This document shows positions 1 to 6,335 of a stretch of DNA of 6,386 bases, piece after piece. A model generated the notes under the pieces. That model was not told the DNA's origin, did no database searches, and saw nothing but the letters and a program-made list of their open reading frames with translations. The stretch is from Thermomicrobiales bacterium (lineage in GTDB: Bacteria; Chloroflexota; Limnocylindria; Limnocylindrales; CSP1-4): the NCBI GenBank assembly GCA_004525275.1, contig SPCO01000090.1:1-6386 (forward strand), given 5' to 3'. Numbering within the stretch: the stretch's first letter is position 1; the number at the start of each line of letters is the position of its first letter. A program made the position numbers and the translations under genes.

Positions 1-1790
1 GGGGTGAATGACTCGAGGAGCGCGGCGCGTGCTTCGGTGATCGCCGCGTCGCCCAAGTCGATATCGAACGACAGGGCGCGGGCCGTTTCCTCGGCCTGGA
101 TGACGGCCTTCATCGCGAGGGTCAGTTGGCTGTCCAGCCGCAGACCGTTGTCGAATACCGCTCCCAGGAACGCGCCCAGCGCGGCTCCCAGCGAGGTCGC
201 CTTGCCATAGATCAGGTACTGCCGGCCAAGCCGGTCGATGTCGTCGCGGAAGCCCACTTCATCGAATTGCCTGGTCGGCTTACCAAGCGCCAGCAGGCCG
301 TCCGCGATGCCCGGGATGTCGACGTCCTTGATCGCATAGATGAGGCCAAGAAGGTCGATTCGCTGCTGGGAGTTGAGCTGCCCAACCAGGCCAAGATCCA
401 GAAAGATGATCTGCTTCGACTCCGGATCGGCCAGGATGTTGCCGGGATGCGGGTCGCCGTGAAAGAAGCCATCGACAAGGACCTGCTTGATGATCGCCCG
501 GATGAACACGGTACCGAGCTCGGTCGTATCGAAGCCTGCAGCGCGCAACTCGTCCGCCTTGGAGATCTTGATCCCGCTGACGAACTCCATCGTCATAACG
601 CGCTGGCCGGACAGGTCGTCCCAGACGAATGGGACGTGGACCTCCGGGAACCGGGTCATCCCATCGGCCAGTCGGCGGGCGTGATACGCCTCGTTTCGGT
701 AGTCGAGTTCCTTCAGGACACCCTTGGCCCACTCCGCCACCATGGCCTCCAGCCCGACCTTGCGGGCGATGGACAGCCGCTTCTCAGTGGTGCCTGCCAG
801 TTGCTGGATAACCCCGAGGTCGGCCTGGGTCTTGGCCTGGATCCGTGGTCGCTGGACCTTGACCGCGACCACCGTCCCGTCGTGAAGGCGAGCCTGATGG
901 ACCTGGGCTGTCGAGGCGGCCGCGAATGGGATCGGGTCGAAGGTCTCGTAGAGCAGCTCCGGCGCAGCGCCCAACTCCTTGGTGATGATCGCGACCACGT
1001 CTTCGTAGGCGAACGGGGCCGCCTCGTTCTGAAGCTTCGCTAGCTCGGTAGTCCATTCGGGCGGGAGGATGTCAGTCCGGCTGGCCATCATCTGGCCGAT
1101 CTTCACGTAGGTCGGGCCCAACTGCTGGAGCATGACCCGGATCCGCTCCGGAGCCGTCGCTTCGGTCAGGTCAGACCTGTTGCCAAGGACCACCCGACTG
1201 AACCAGCGGCGCACGTCACCGATTGGCGTATCCGCCAATGTGATGTCCAGGCTCGTCGTGTAGATCGCGCCATACACCTGCTCGAGGCGAAGGTTCTCCA
1301 GGATCGAGTTCCGACGCGGCGTCGGAAGCTTCTCCAGAAAAGACCAGACGCCGCGGCCGGTCTCGGTCCTGAGATCGGGTCGGTTCACGCCGAGCACCGC
1401 GCTGCTAACGGTCGAGAGGGCGGTGTACATCGCGGCGGCGACAACGATCCACAAGAGCCATGGGTCGGCGGTTTCCGCGATCTTGATTGGCGCGAAGACC
1501 GAGGTGATCCAGATGGCGACGGCATTGATGATCACGATGAAGAAGCCCATCGTCGAGTACAGCAGCCGTCCGGTCAGGGCGACAAGGACCGGGCGAGCGA
1601 AGCGATTGACCACGACGAGGATGGCTGCCCAGGACAGGAACCCGATGACTCCGGCATCCCGCAGGCCGAGGATGGGCGCTGAACCGGTCCCGAACGGGAA
1701 GGGTTGTGGGACCGAGATGACGCCCAGAAGCAGGACGATCGCCGCGAGCAGGATCGCATCGATCACGACCTCGACGATGAAGCGTCGCAT
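1..1790 (-). CDS. AarF/UbiB/ABC1-family atypical kinase with N-terminal membrane domain (3' end cut off)
   Basis: The frame stays open from the ATG at 1790 to the window edge, giving 596 codons without a stop. The kinase core is clear: the family-specific KIGQ motif (residues 230-233), an Ala-rich nucleotide-binding loop AAASTAQVH (290-298), the ATP-binding Lys in VAVKVQRP (K311), the ELD acidic motif (361-363), the catalytic loop HGDPHPGN (444-451), and a metal-binding DLG (465-467) where DFG is usual. The family (AarF, UbiB, ADCK/COQ8) consists of membrane-associated ATPase/kinase-like proteins supporting quinone and other lipid metabolism; the exact substrate cannot be read here. Residues 1-130 hold about four hydrophobic segments (roughly 7-27, 40-61, 77-99, 111-133), which are not part of the usual family architecture, where membrane segments are C-terminal. 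The start is supported by an AGGAGG six bases upstream. The gene lies 84 bases downstream of selD on the same strand; no functional link to selenium is evident. Family call is firm, specific role unknown. Confidence 0.93.
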   Translation of the reverse strand, partial: MRRFIVEVVIDAILLAAIVLLLGVISVPQPFPFGTGSAPILGLRDAGVIGFLSWAAILVVVNRFARPVLVALTGRLLYSTMGFFIVIINAVAIWITSVFAPIKIAETADPWLLWIVVAAAMYTALSTVSSAVLGVNRPDLRTETGRGVWSFLEKLPTPRRNSILENLRLEQVYGAIYTTSLDITLADTPIGDVRRWFSRVVLGNRSDLTEATAPERIRVMLQQLGPTYVKIGQMMASRTDILPPEWTTELAKLQNEAAPFAYEDVVAIITKELGAAPELLYETFDPIPFAAASTAQVHQARLHDGTVVAVKVQRPRIQAKTQADLGVIQQLAGTTEKRLSIARKVGLEAMVAEWAKGVLKELDYRNEAYHARRLADGMTRFPEVHVPFVWDDLSGQRVMTMEFVSGIKISKADELRAAGFDTTELGTVFIRAIIKQVLVDGFFHGDPHPGNILADPESKQIIFLDLGLVGQLNSQQRIDLLGLIYAIKDVDIPGIADGLLALGKPTRQFDEVGFRDDIDRLGRQYLIYGKATSLGAALGAFLGAVFDNGLRLDSQLTLAMKAVIQAEETARALSFDIDLGDAAITEARAALLESFT

Positions 1791-1796
1791 CCGAGC

Positions 1797-1802
1797 CCTC
1801 CT
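1797..1802 (-). promoter_or_regulatory. Ribosome binding site of the AarF-type kinase gene
   Basis: On the minus strand this reads AGGAGG, a full Shine-Dalgarno match, with six bases before the ATG at 1790. It decides the start and therefore supports including the hydrophobic N-terminal region in the protein. It is the strongest ribosome binding site in the window. Confidence 0.8.
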
Positions 1803-1816
1803 GTTGCGATCCACTT

Positions 1817-1839
1817 GCGGGGCGACGGCGTCGCCTCGC
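1817..1839 (-). other. GC-rich hairpin between selD and the kinase gene
   Basis: An inverted repeat with two 10-base arms and a 3-base loop (arms 1817-1826 and 1830-1839). In minus-strand RNA, the direction of selD and the kinase gene, nine of ten positions pair and one is an A-C mismatch; six consecutive pairs close the loop. It sits 35 bases after the selD stop. No U-tract follows on the minus strand, so it is not a standard intrinsic terminator. It could be a weak terminator, an mRNA-stabilising 3' hairpin, or chance in GC-rich DNA. The rest of the 84-base gap shows nothing beyond the kinase ribosome binding site. Confidence 0.35.
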
Positions 1840-1874
1840 GGCACCATTGTCGGGCATCCAAGGGTGGCGCGCAG

Positions 1875-2945
1875 TCAGACGAGGGCGACCTCGGCCCGAC
1901 CCGAAAGCGCGTCCTCCACCTGGCCGACCCACCAGTGTTCGGCGCCGGCGGTCTCGAGCGCCGTCTCGAGCGCCGCGACGCGATCCTTCGAGACGGCGGC
2001 GAGCAGCCCGCCCGATGTCTGGGGGTCGTGAGCCAGCGCGATGAGTCGCGGATCGACGCCGTCAGTCGGGGCCAGCGACCCGTCGACGTACCGGCGGTTG
2101 TGCGCAGCCCCAGCCGTTTCCACGCCCACGGCGGCCGTCTCGAGGGCACCTGCCAGGGCCGGTAGGGCGCGTGCCTCAAAGGCGAATCTCGTCCCCGACG
2201 CCCGCGCCATTTCGAGACCATGTCCGAGCAGGCCGAACCCGGTCACGTCTGTCGCGGCGCGGACCCCGGCGCCCACGAGCGCCTCCGACGCGGCCCGGTT
2301 GAGGCCGCGCATGCGCTCGATGGCGGCAGCCAGGTCGCCATGAAGCACCTTGCCCTGACGCGCGCCCGACACGAGCAGGCCGGTTCCGAGGGGCTTGGTC
2401 AGAAGCAGTCGATCGCCGGGCACGGCGCCGCCCTTGCGCAGAAGACGGTCCGGATGCGCGGCGCCGATGACGGCCAGACCGTACTTGGGTTCGTTGTCGC
2501 GGATCGTGTGTCCACCGGCCAGCGTTCCGCCCGCCTCACGGACCTTTGAGGATGCACCCGCGAAGATCTCGGTCAGGACATCGCCTGGCAGCTCTTCGGG
2601 GAAGGCGGCGATCGACAGCGCGAAGAGCACCCGGCCACCCATCGCGAACACATCCGACAGGGCGTTGGCCGCCGCGATCTCGCCGAAGGTGCGCGGGTCG
2701 TCGACCAGCGGCGGAAAGAAGTCGAGCGTGCCGATGATGGCCAGATCGTCGCTGACTCGATAGACGGCGGCGTCATCGGGCGGGTTCAGACCGGCGATGA
2801 GCTCGTCGGGTGCATCGCGAGCGGTTTCCGCCCCAAGACCCGCCAGCGCCTCGGCGAGCAGGTCGGCGCCAAGCTTGGCCGCGCAGCCCCCACAGTCGGT
2901 CAGGTCGGTCAGGCGCAATGGATGGGTCTCGATGGTGGTCACCAC
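1875..2945 (-). CDS. selD: Selenophosphate synthetase (selenide, water dikinase)
   Basis: Makes selenophosphate from selenide and ATP, the activated selenium donor for SelA. The 356-residue product matches the usual length (E. coli about 347). The active-site CxxK is in GGCAAK (C21 and K24, matching E. coli C17 and K20), so this is the Cys form, not a selenoprotein. Other family blocks follow in order: PPDDAAVY (55-62), TLDFFPP (73-79), FGEIAAANALSDVFAMGG (87-104), GGHTIRDNEPKYG (144-156), TKPLGTG (183-189), ATDVTGFGLLGH (231-242) and DPQTSGG (307-313). The frame stays open upstream to an ATG at 3188, but that would run antisense through the whole tRNA-Sec gene and into selA and add 81 residues unlike SelD. 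The start is therefore placed at the first of two tandem GTG codons (2945 and 2942). No Shine-Dalgarno precedes either. The gene is divergent from selC-selA-selB and 39 bases from the tRNA. Confidence 0.96.
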   Translation of the reverse strand: MVTTIETHPLRLTDLTDCGGCAAKLGADLLAEALAGLGAETARDAPDELIAGLNPPDDAAVYRVSDDLAIIGTLDFFPPLVDDPRTFGEIAAANALSDVFAMGGRVLFALSIAAFPEELPGDVLTEIFAGASSKVREAGGTLAGGHTIRDNEPKYGLAVIGAAHPDRLLRKGGAVPGDRLLLTKPLGTGLLVSGARQGKVLHGDLAAAIERMRGLNRAASEALVGAGVRAATDVTGFGLLGHGLEMARASGTRFAFEARALPALAGALETAAVGVETAGAAHNRRYVDGSLAPTDGVDPRLIALAHDPQTSGGLLAAVSKDRVAALETALETAGAEHWWVGQVEDALSGRAEVALV

Positions 2946-2984
2946 CCGGATGATAGAGCGTGGCTTCGCGTTACCATCAGCGCT
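2946..2984. promoter_or_regulatory. Divergent selD / selC promoter region (39 bases)
   Basis: This gap separates the selD start from the tRNA-Sec 5' end, so transcription in both directions must start here or just inside selD. On the plus strand TACCAT (2972-2977) matches four of six bases of a -10 box and ends seven bases before the tRNA, about right for a start near the mature 5' end. No good -35 is visible at the expected distance. Assignment is inferred mainly from position. Confidence 0.4.
2950..2955 (-). promoter_or_regulatory. Candidate -10 box for selD
   Basis: Minus-strand TATCAT matches five of six bases of TATAAT and lies only four bases before the first GTG (2945). With usual spacing, the transcript would start at or almost at the GTG pair, giving a leaderless selD mRNA. 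This agrees with the missing Shine-Dalgarno. No convincing -35 is seen, so the call is tentative. Confidence 0.35.
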
Positions 2985-3081
2985 GGGAGCGGTCGGGTCC
3001 CGGTGGGTCCCCTGGTCTTCAAAACCAGTGGCGCGGCGCTCGGCGCGGCGCGGTGGGTTCGACTCCCACGCGTTCCCGCCA
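2985..3081 (+). tRNA. selC: tRNA-Sec, anticodon UCA
   Basis: A 97-base tRNA with bacterial tRNA-Sec hallmarks. The anticodon arm has a 5-bp stem (3012-3016 with 3024-3028) and the 7-base loop CTTCAAA, with anticodon TCA at 3019-3021, which reads UGA. The D arm has a 6-bp stem (2995-3000 with 3005-3010, two G-U pairs) and a 4-base CGGT loop, the same layout as E. coli selC. The long variable arm (about 3029-3052) pairs 3031-3039 with 3043-3051 apart from one central G-G. The T arm is GTGGG/CCCAC around TTCGACT (3053-3069). The acceptor pairs 2985-2991 with 3071-3077, and the eighth position shows G2992 opposite G3070, a mismatch where an 8-bp stem is expected. The discriminator is G3078 and CCA is encoded (3079-3081). 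Transcription is probably continuous into selA. Confidence 0.95.
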
Positions 3082-3082
3082 T

Positions 3083-3087
3083 GGAGG
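3083..3087 (+). promoter_or_regulatory. Ribosome binding site of selA, abutting the tRNA 3' end
   Basis: GGAGG lies four bases before the selA ATG (3092) and begins one base after the encoded CCA of tRNA-Sec. It fixes the selA start within an open frame that extends back to 2960 through the tRNA. Maturation of the tRNA 3' end must cut within a base or two of this site. Confidence 0.8.
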
Positions 3088-3091
3088 ATCG

Positions 3092-4489
3092 ATGTCGCCC
3101 GCCAGCCCGCATCCGCCCAGCGTTGAACGGGTCCTCGTCGCTGCCCGCCGCTTGTCGGCGGACGGGACCGACCCAGAAGCCCTGGCAAGCGTCGCCCGAG
3201 AGGTCGTCGCGGACGAGCGAGACAGGATGGACGGCGGCGCGCGGCCCTCGACCATCGAGGCGCTTGCCAAGGAGGTCGTCGAGCGGATCAAGGCGTTCGC
3301 CGACCCGGCTGGACCGGGCAGCGGTTTGACCTCCGTGCTCAATGCCACCGGCGTGATCCTGCACACGAACCTCGGTCGCGCCCCATGGTCACAGGTTGCG
3401 ATCGCGGCAGCTGATCGAGCGGCCACCACCTACTCGCTCCTCGAATTCGATCGCGAGGGTGGCCGGCGTGGCCCACGGTTCCGCGCCGCGGAATCGCATC
3501 TGATCGCCCTCACCGGCGCGCAGGATGCGCTCGTCACGGTCAACAATGCCGCCGCTGTCGCGCTGACGGTCGGGCTCGCCGGGAAACGCGGCGTGGCGGT
3601 CTCTCGGGGGGAACTGGTCGAGATCGGTGGTGGCGTCCGGATCCCCGAGATCATCCGGCGGACCGGCGCCCGGCTCGTGGAGGTCGGGACCACGAACCGC
3701 ACCCGAGCCGCGGATTTCGAGGCACCCCTGGCCGACGGACAGGCGACCGTCGTGCTCCGCGTGCACCCTTCGAACTTTGCCCAGACCGGGTTCGTCGAGG
3801 CGCCCGACCCAGTCGAGGTGGCGGCGATCGCCCATCGCCACGGAGCGATCGTGATCGATGATCTCGGGAGCGGCGCTTTGCTCGACACGGCGCGCTTTGG
3901 CCTCGCCCACGAACCAACGCCCGCCGAGGGCCTGGCCGCCGGTGCCGATCTCGTGACGTTCAGCGGCGACAAGCTCGTCGGCGGGCCCCAGGCGGGTCTG
4001 ATCGTCGGCCGCAGCGACTTGATCGCACGGCTGCGAAAGGACCCGTTTGCCCGAGCCGTTCGGCCCGAGAAGGTCATCCTCGCGGCGCTGGCGGCGACCC
4101 TCGGTCTGTACCGGGCCGGTCGGGCGGTCGCCGAGATCCCGGTCTGGCGGATGATCGCGGCGACGCCCGAGCGCTTGCGTCAAAGAGCCGAAGCGATCGT
4201 CGCGTCGCTCGCCTCGAGCCTGGCCGTCGACGAGGCGGATCGCGTCACGATCGCGTCAACGGTCGCGACGGTCGGTGGCGGCTCATTGCCGGGTGAGTCG
4301 CTGCCGTCGGTCGGTCTGCGGATCGGTGGACGCGCTCCCACGGCGCTGGCGGCTCGTTTGCGGGCGGGTCAACCCACGGTCATCGCGCGGGTGGAGCAGG
4401 GGGCCGTGATCCTGGATCTGCGGACCGTGGACCCGGCGGATGACGTGGGTCTCGCGGGGGCGCTGATCCGGGCGCTCCACCCGTCCTGA
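3092..4489 (+). CDS. selA: L-seryl-tRNA(Sec) selenium transferase (Sec synthase)
   Basis: PLP enzyme that converts Ser-tRNA-Sec to Sec-tRNA-Sec with selenophosphate; the bacterial enzyme works as a large ring (decamer in known members). The 465-residue product equals the usual length (E. coli 463). An N-terminal helical region with PSVERVL at 9-15 fits the tRNA-contacting domain. Conserved blocks follow: NATGVILHTNLGRA (84-97), VNNAAAVALTVG (about 150-161), EIGGGVRIPEIIRRTGA with LVEVGTTNRT (about 177-204), RVHPSNFAQTGFV, DDLGSGALLD, and SGDKLVGGPQAG, whose Lys (K294, matching E. coli K295) should carry PLP. The start is the ATG after GGAGG; upstream in-frame codons lie in the tRNA. It follows the tRNA by 10 bases and precedes selB by 7, suggesting co-transcription of selC-selA-selB. 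Confidence 0.97.
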   Translation: MSPASPHPPSVERVLVAARRLSADGTDPEALASVAREVVADERDRMDGGARPSTIEALAKEVVERIKAFADPAGPGSGLTSVLNATGVILHTNLGRAPWSQVAIAAADRAATTYSLLEFDREGGRRGPRFRAAESHLIALTGAQDALVTVNNAAAVALTVGLAGKRGVAVSRGELVEIGGGVRIPEIIRRTGARLVEVGTTNRTRAADFEAPLADGQATVVLRVHPSNFAQTGFVEAPDPVEVAAIAHRHGAIVIDDLGSGALLDTARFGLAHEPTPAEGLAAGADLVTFSGDKLVGGPQAGLIVGRSDLIARLRKDPFARAVRPEKVILAALAATLGLYRAGRAVAEIPVWRMIAATPERLRQRAEAIVASLASSLAVDEADRVTIASTVATVGGGSLPGESLPSVGLRIGGRAPTALAARLRAGQPTVIARVEQGAVILDLRTVDPADDVGLAGALIRALHPS

Positions 4490-4496
4490 CCCGCCC

Positions 4497-6335
4497 ATGA
4501 CCGTCGTCGTCGGCACGGCCGGCCACATCGACCACGGCAAGACGACGTTGCTACGCGCGCTGACCGGCATCGACGCGGATCGACTCCCCGAGGAACGGCG
4601 CCGCGGGATGACGATCGATGTCGGGTATGCGCATCTGGCCTTCGCGGATGGCAGCCGACTCGATTTCGTCGATGTCCCGGGCCACGACCGGTTGATCGGG
4701 AACATGCTCGTCGGGGCTGGCGAGATCGATGCCGCATTGCTGGTCGTCGCCGCCGACGACGGACCGCGAGCCCAGACCCGCGAGCACCTGGCCCTGCTCG
4801 ATGCGCTCGATATCCGCCACGGTCTCGCAGTCGTCACCAAGGCCGACATCGCCGGGCAAACGCAAACGAAGATCGTCGTATCCGAGGTCGAACGCCTCCT
4901 CGAGGGAACGTCGCTGGCCGGTTCGCCCATCCTGCCGGTCTCATCCCTGGACGGCACTGGGATCGAGGCCGTCCGGTCGGCGCTCGCGCTGCTGATCGAC
5001 CGGGTTCAAAGACCGGCGCGGTCCGAGATCCCGAGGTTCGGCTCACGACTCGCGATCGACCGCTTGTTTGCGATCAAGGGCCGCGGCGTCGTTGTCACCG
5101 GAACGCTCCGGGGGCGCGGGCTGGCGGTGGGTGGGAACCTGCGTCTCGTCCCGGGCGACCAGTCCGTGCGGATCCGCGAGATCCAGGTGCACAACCAGAC
5201 CCTCGATCGCGCCGAGCCCGGACGGACGGCCCTCAATCTCGCCGGCGTCAATGTCGCTGATCTTCATCGCGGGCTCGTCCTGACCGACGACCCGGCGGTC
5301 ACGCCCAGCGACCGATCGCTGGTCGTGATGTCCCGGTCCGTTCCGGATCGATCGCGGGCGCGCCTTCATCTCGGCACTGAGGCGGTCGACGTGAGCATCG
5401 GCCGGAGTGGGCGCGACGCGATCGATCTGGTCGATGGTCGGGCTGTCGGGATCGTCAGGCTTGCCCGGCCGATCGCGATGGCCATCGGCGACCGGTTCGT
5501 TCTCCGACGGGGATCGGGCGAGGAACGGATCGTTGGTGGCGTCATCCTCGACGACCGGCCGCCAAAGGGGATCTCGAGACGCCGCCAGACGGTCGAACAC
5601 GTGGGTTCGCTGGCGACGGCGATCGGGTCCGGCGACCCGGAAGCGATCCACGACGCTCGACTCGATCTTCACGGGTTCTTCGTGCCGCGGACCGGGCGCC
5701 CGAGGGTCGCACCGGACGTCATGGAGACTGTCGCGCGAGCGGTCATCGGCGCCGTCACCGACGGCCCGACGACGCTGACGGCCAGTCGATCCCTGGCGGC
5801 GAAGACGCTTCGCCAGACCGTCTCCGTGGGTCGAACGGAAGCCACGCTCGCTGGTGCCCGCATCGTCGACGCGTTGTTGCGCGACGGTCGCCTGGTCCGT
5901 GAGACGGCCCAGGTCCGACTTCCCGGCCCGCCCGTTGGACCATCACCCGCTGCAGACCCGGCCCTGGCCGTTGCGATGGATCGACTGGAGGCGTTGCTCG
6001 ATATCGCTGCGCCGCCCGCCCTTGGGGGCGCGGCCCGAACCTCGGGGTGCCCGGCCGAAGGGATCCGGGCGCTCGAGCTGGCCGGCCGGATCATCGTTCT
6101 GGAACCCGACCTTGCGTACGCGGCCCCTGCCTATCGGGAGTTGACCGGCAAGGCCGTCGCGATGGCCTCCGTGGAGCCGCTTACGCCGGCCGCCTTCCGG
6201 GATGCGACCGGGACGAGCAGGAAGTATGTCCTCGCGATCTTCGCGGATCTGGACCGACGCGGGATCCTCAGGCGCACGCCGGATGGGCACCTGCCGGGTC
6301 CTCGCCCCGGTGCCGCGATCGATTCCCGGCGATGA
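4497..6335 (+). CDS. selB: Selenocysteine-specific translation elongation factor SelB
   Basis: GTPase that carries Sec-tRNA-Sec to the ribosome at UGA codons followed by a SECIS hairpin. It has 612 residues (E. coli 614). The GTPase motifs are intact: GTAGHIDHGKTT (6-17), RRGMTIDVG (35-43), DVPGHDR (59-65), TKAD (114-117) and SSLDG (149-153). An EF-Tu-like barrel begins with RLAIDRLFAIKGRGVVVTGT (184-203). The C-terminal half has the winged-helix repeats that bind SECIS RNA, ending in a typical last module (about 562-602) with GTSRKY at 572-577. The ATG fits because the P-loop starts at residue 6, as in relatives. No Shine-Dalgarno is visible in the 7-base gap after selA, so translation is probably coupled to selA. 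The stop overlaps the next start as ATGA. Confidence 0.97.
   Translation: MTVVVGTAGHIDHGKTTLLRALTGIDADRLPEERRRGMTIDVGYAHLAFADGSRLDFVDVPGHDRLIGNMLVGAGEIDAALLVVAADDGPRAQTREHLALLDALDIRHGLAVVTKADIAGQTQTKIVVSEVERLLEGTSLAGSPILPVSSLDGTGIEAVRSALALLIDRVQRPARSEIPRFGSRLAIDRLFAIKGRGVVVTGTLRGRGLAVGGNLRLVPGDQSVRIREIQVHNQTLDRAEPGRTALNLAGVNVADLHRGLVLTDDPAVTPSDRSLVVMSRSVPDRSRARLHLGTEAVDVSIGRSGRDAIDLVDGRAVGIVRLARPIAMAIGDRFVLRRGSGEERIVGGVILDDRPPKGISRRRQTVEHVGSLATAIGSGDPEAIHDARLDLHGFFVPRTGRPRVAPDVMETVARAVIGAVTDGPTTLTASRSLAAKTLRQTVSVGRTEATLAGARIVDALLRDGRLVRETAQVRLPGPPVGPSPAADPALAVAMDRLEALLDIAAPPALGGAARTSGCPAEGIRALELAGRIIVLEPDLAYAAPAYRELTGKAVAMASVEPLTPAAFRDATGTSRKYVLAIFADLDRRGILRRTPDGHLPGPRPGAAIDSRR

Noticed and set aside
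126..1043. A 305-codon open frame on the plus strand
   Set aside because: It lies wholly antisense to the kinase gene, which has clear family motifs in its own frame. The translation resembles no known family and is a GC-rich shadow.
1875..2945. SelD as a selenoprotein with in-frame UGA at the active site
   Set aside because: The active-site codon at residue 21 is TGC (Cys) and there is no in-frame stop in the gene.
3031..3051. GCGCGGCGC occurring twice around TCG, looking like a short direct repeat
   Set aside because: It is explained as the two strands of the long variable arm of tRNA-Sec, not an independent repeat.
2960..3091. Extending SelA upstream to the ATG at 2960 (509 residues)
   Set aside because: The extension translates the tRNA-Sec gene. 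The ATG at 3092 has a ribosome binding site and gives the family length.
2946..3188. Extending SelD upstream to the ATG at 3188 (437 residues)
   Set aside because: The extra 81 residues are antisense to the tRNA-Sec gene and the start of selA, and do not resemble SelD. The GTG pair at 2945/2942 gives the normal length.
3389..4183. A 264-codon minus-strand frame, and an overlapping 215-codon frame (3430-4077), opposite selA
   Set aside because: Both are shadows of the well-conserved selA coding sequence, with no recognisable domain and no ribosome binding context.
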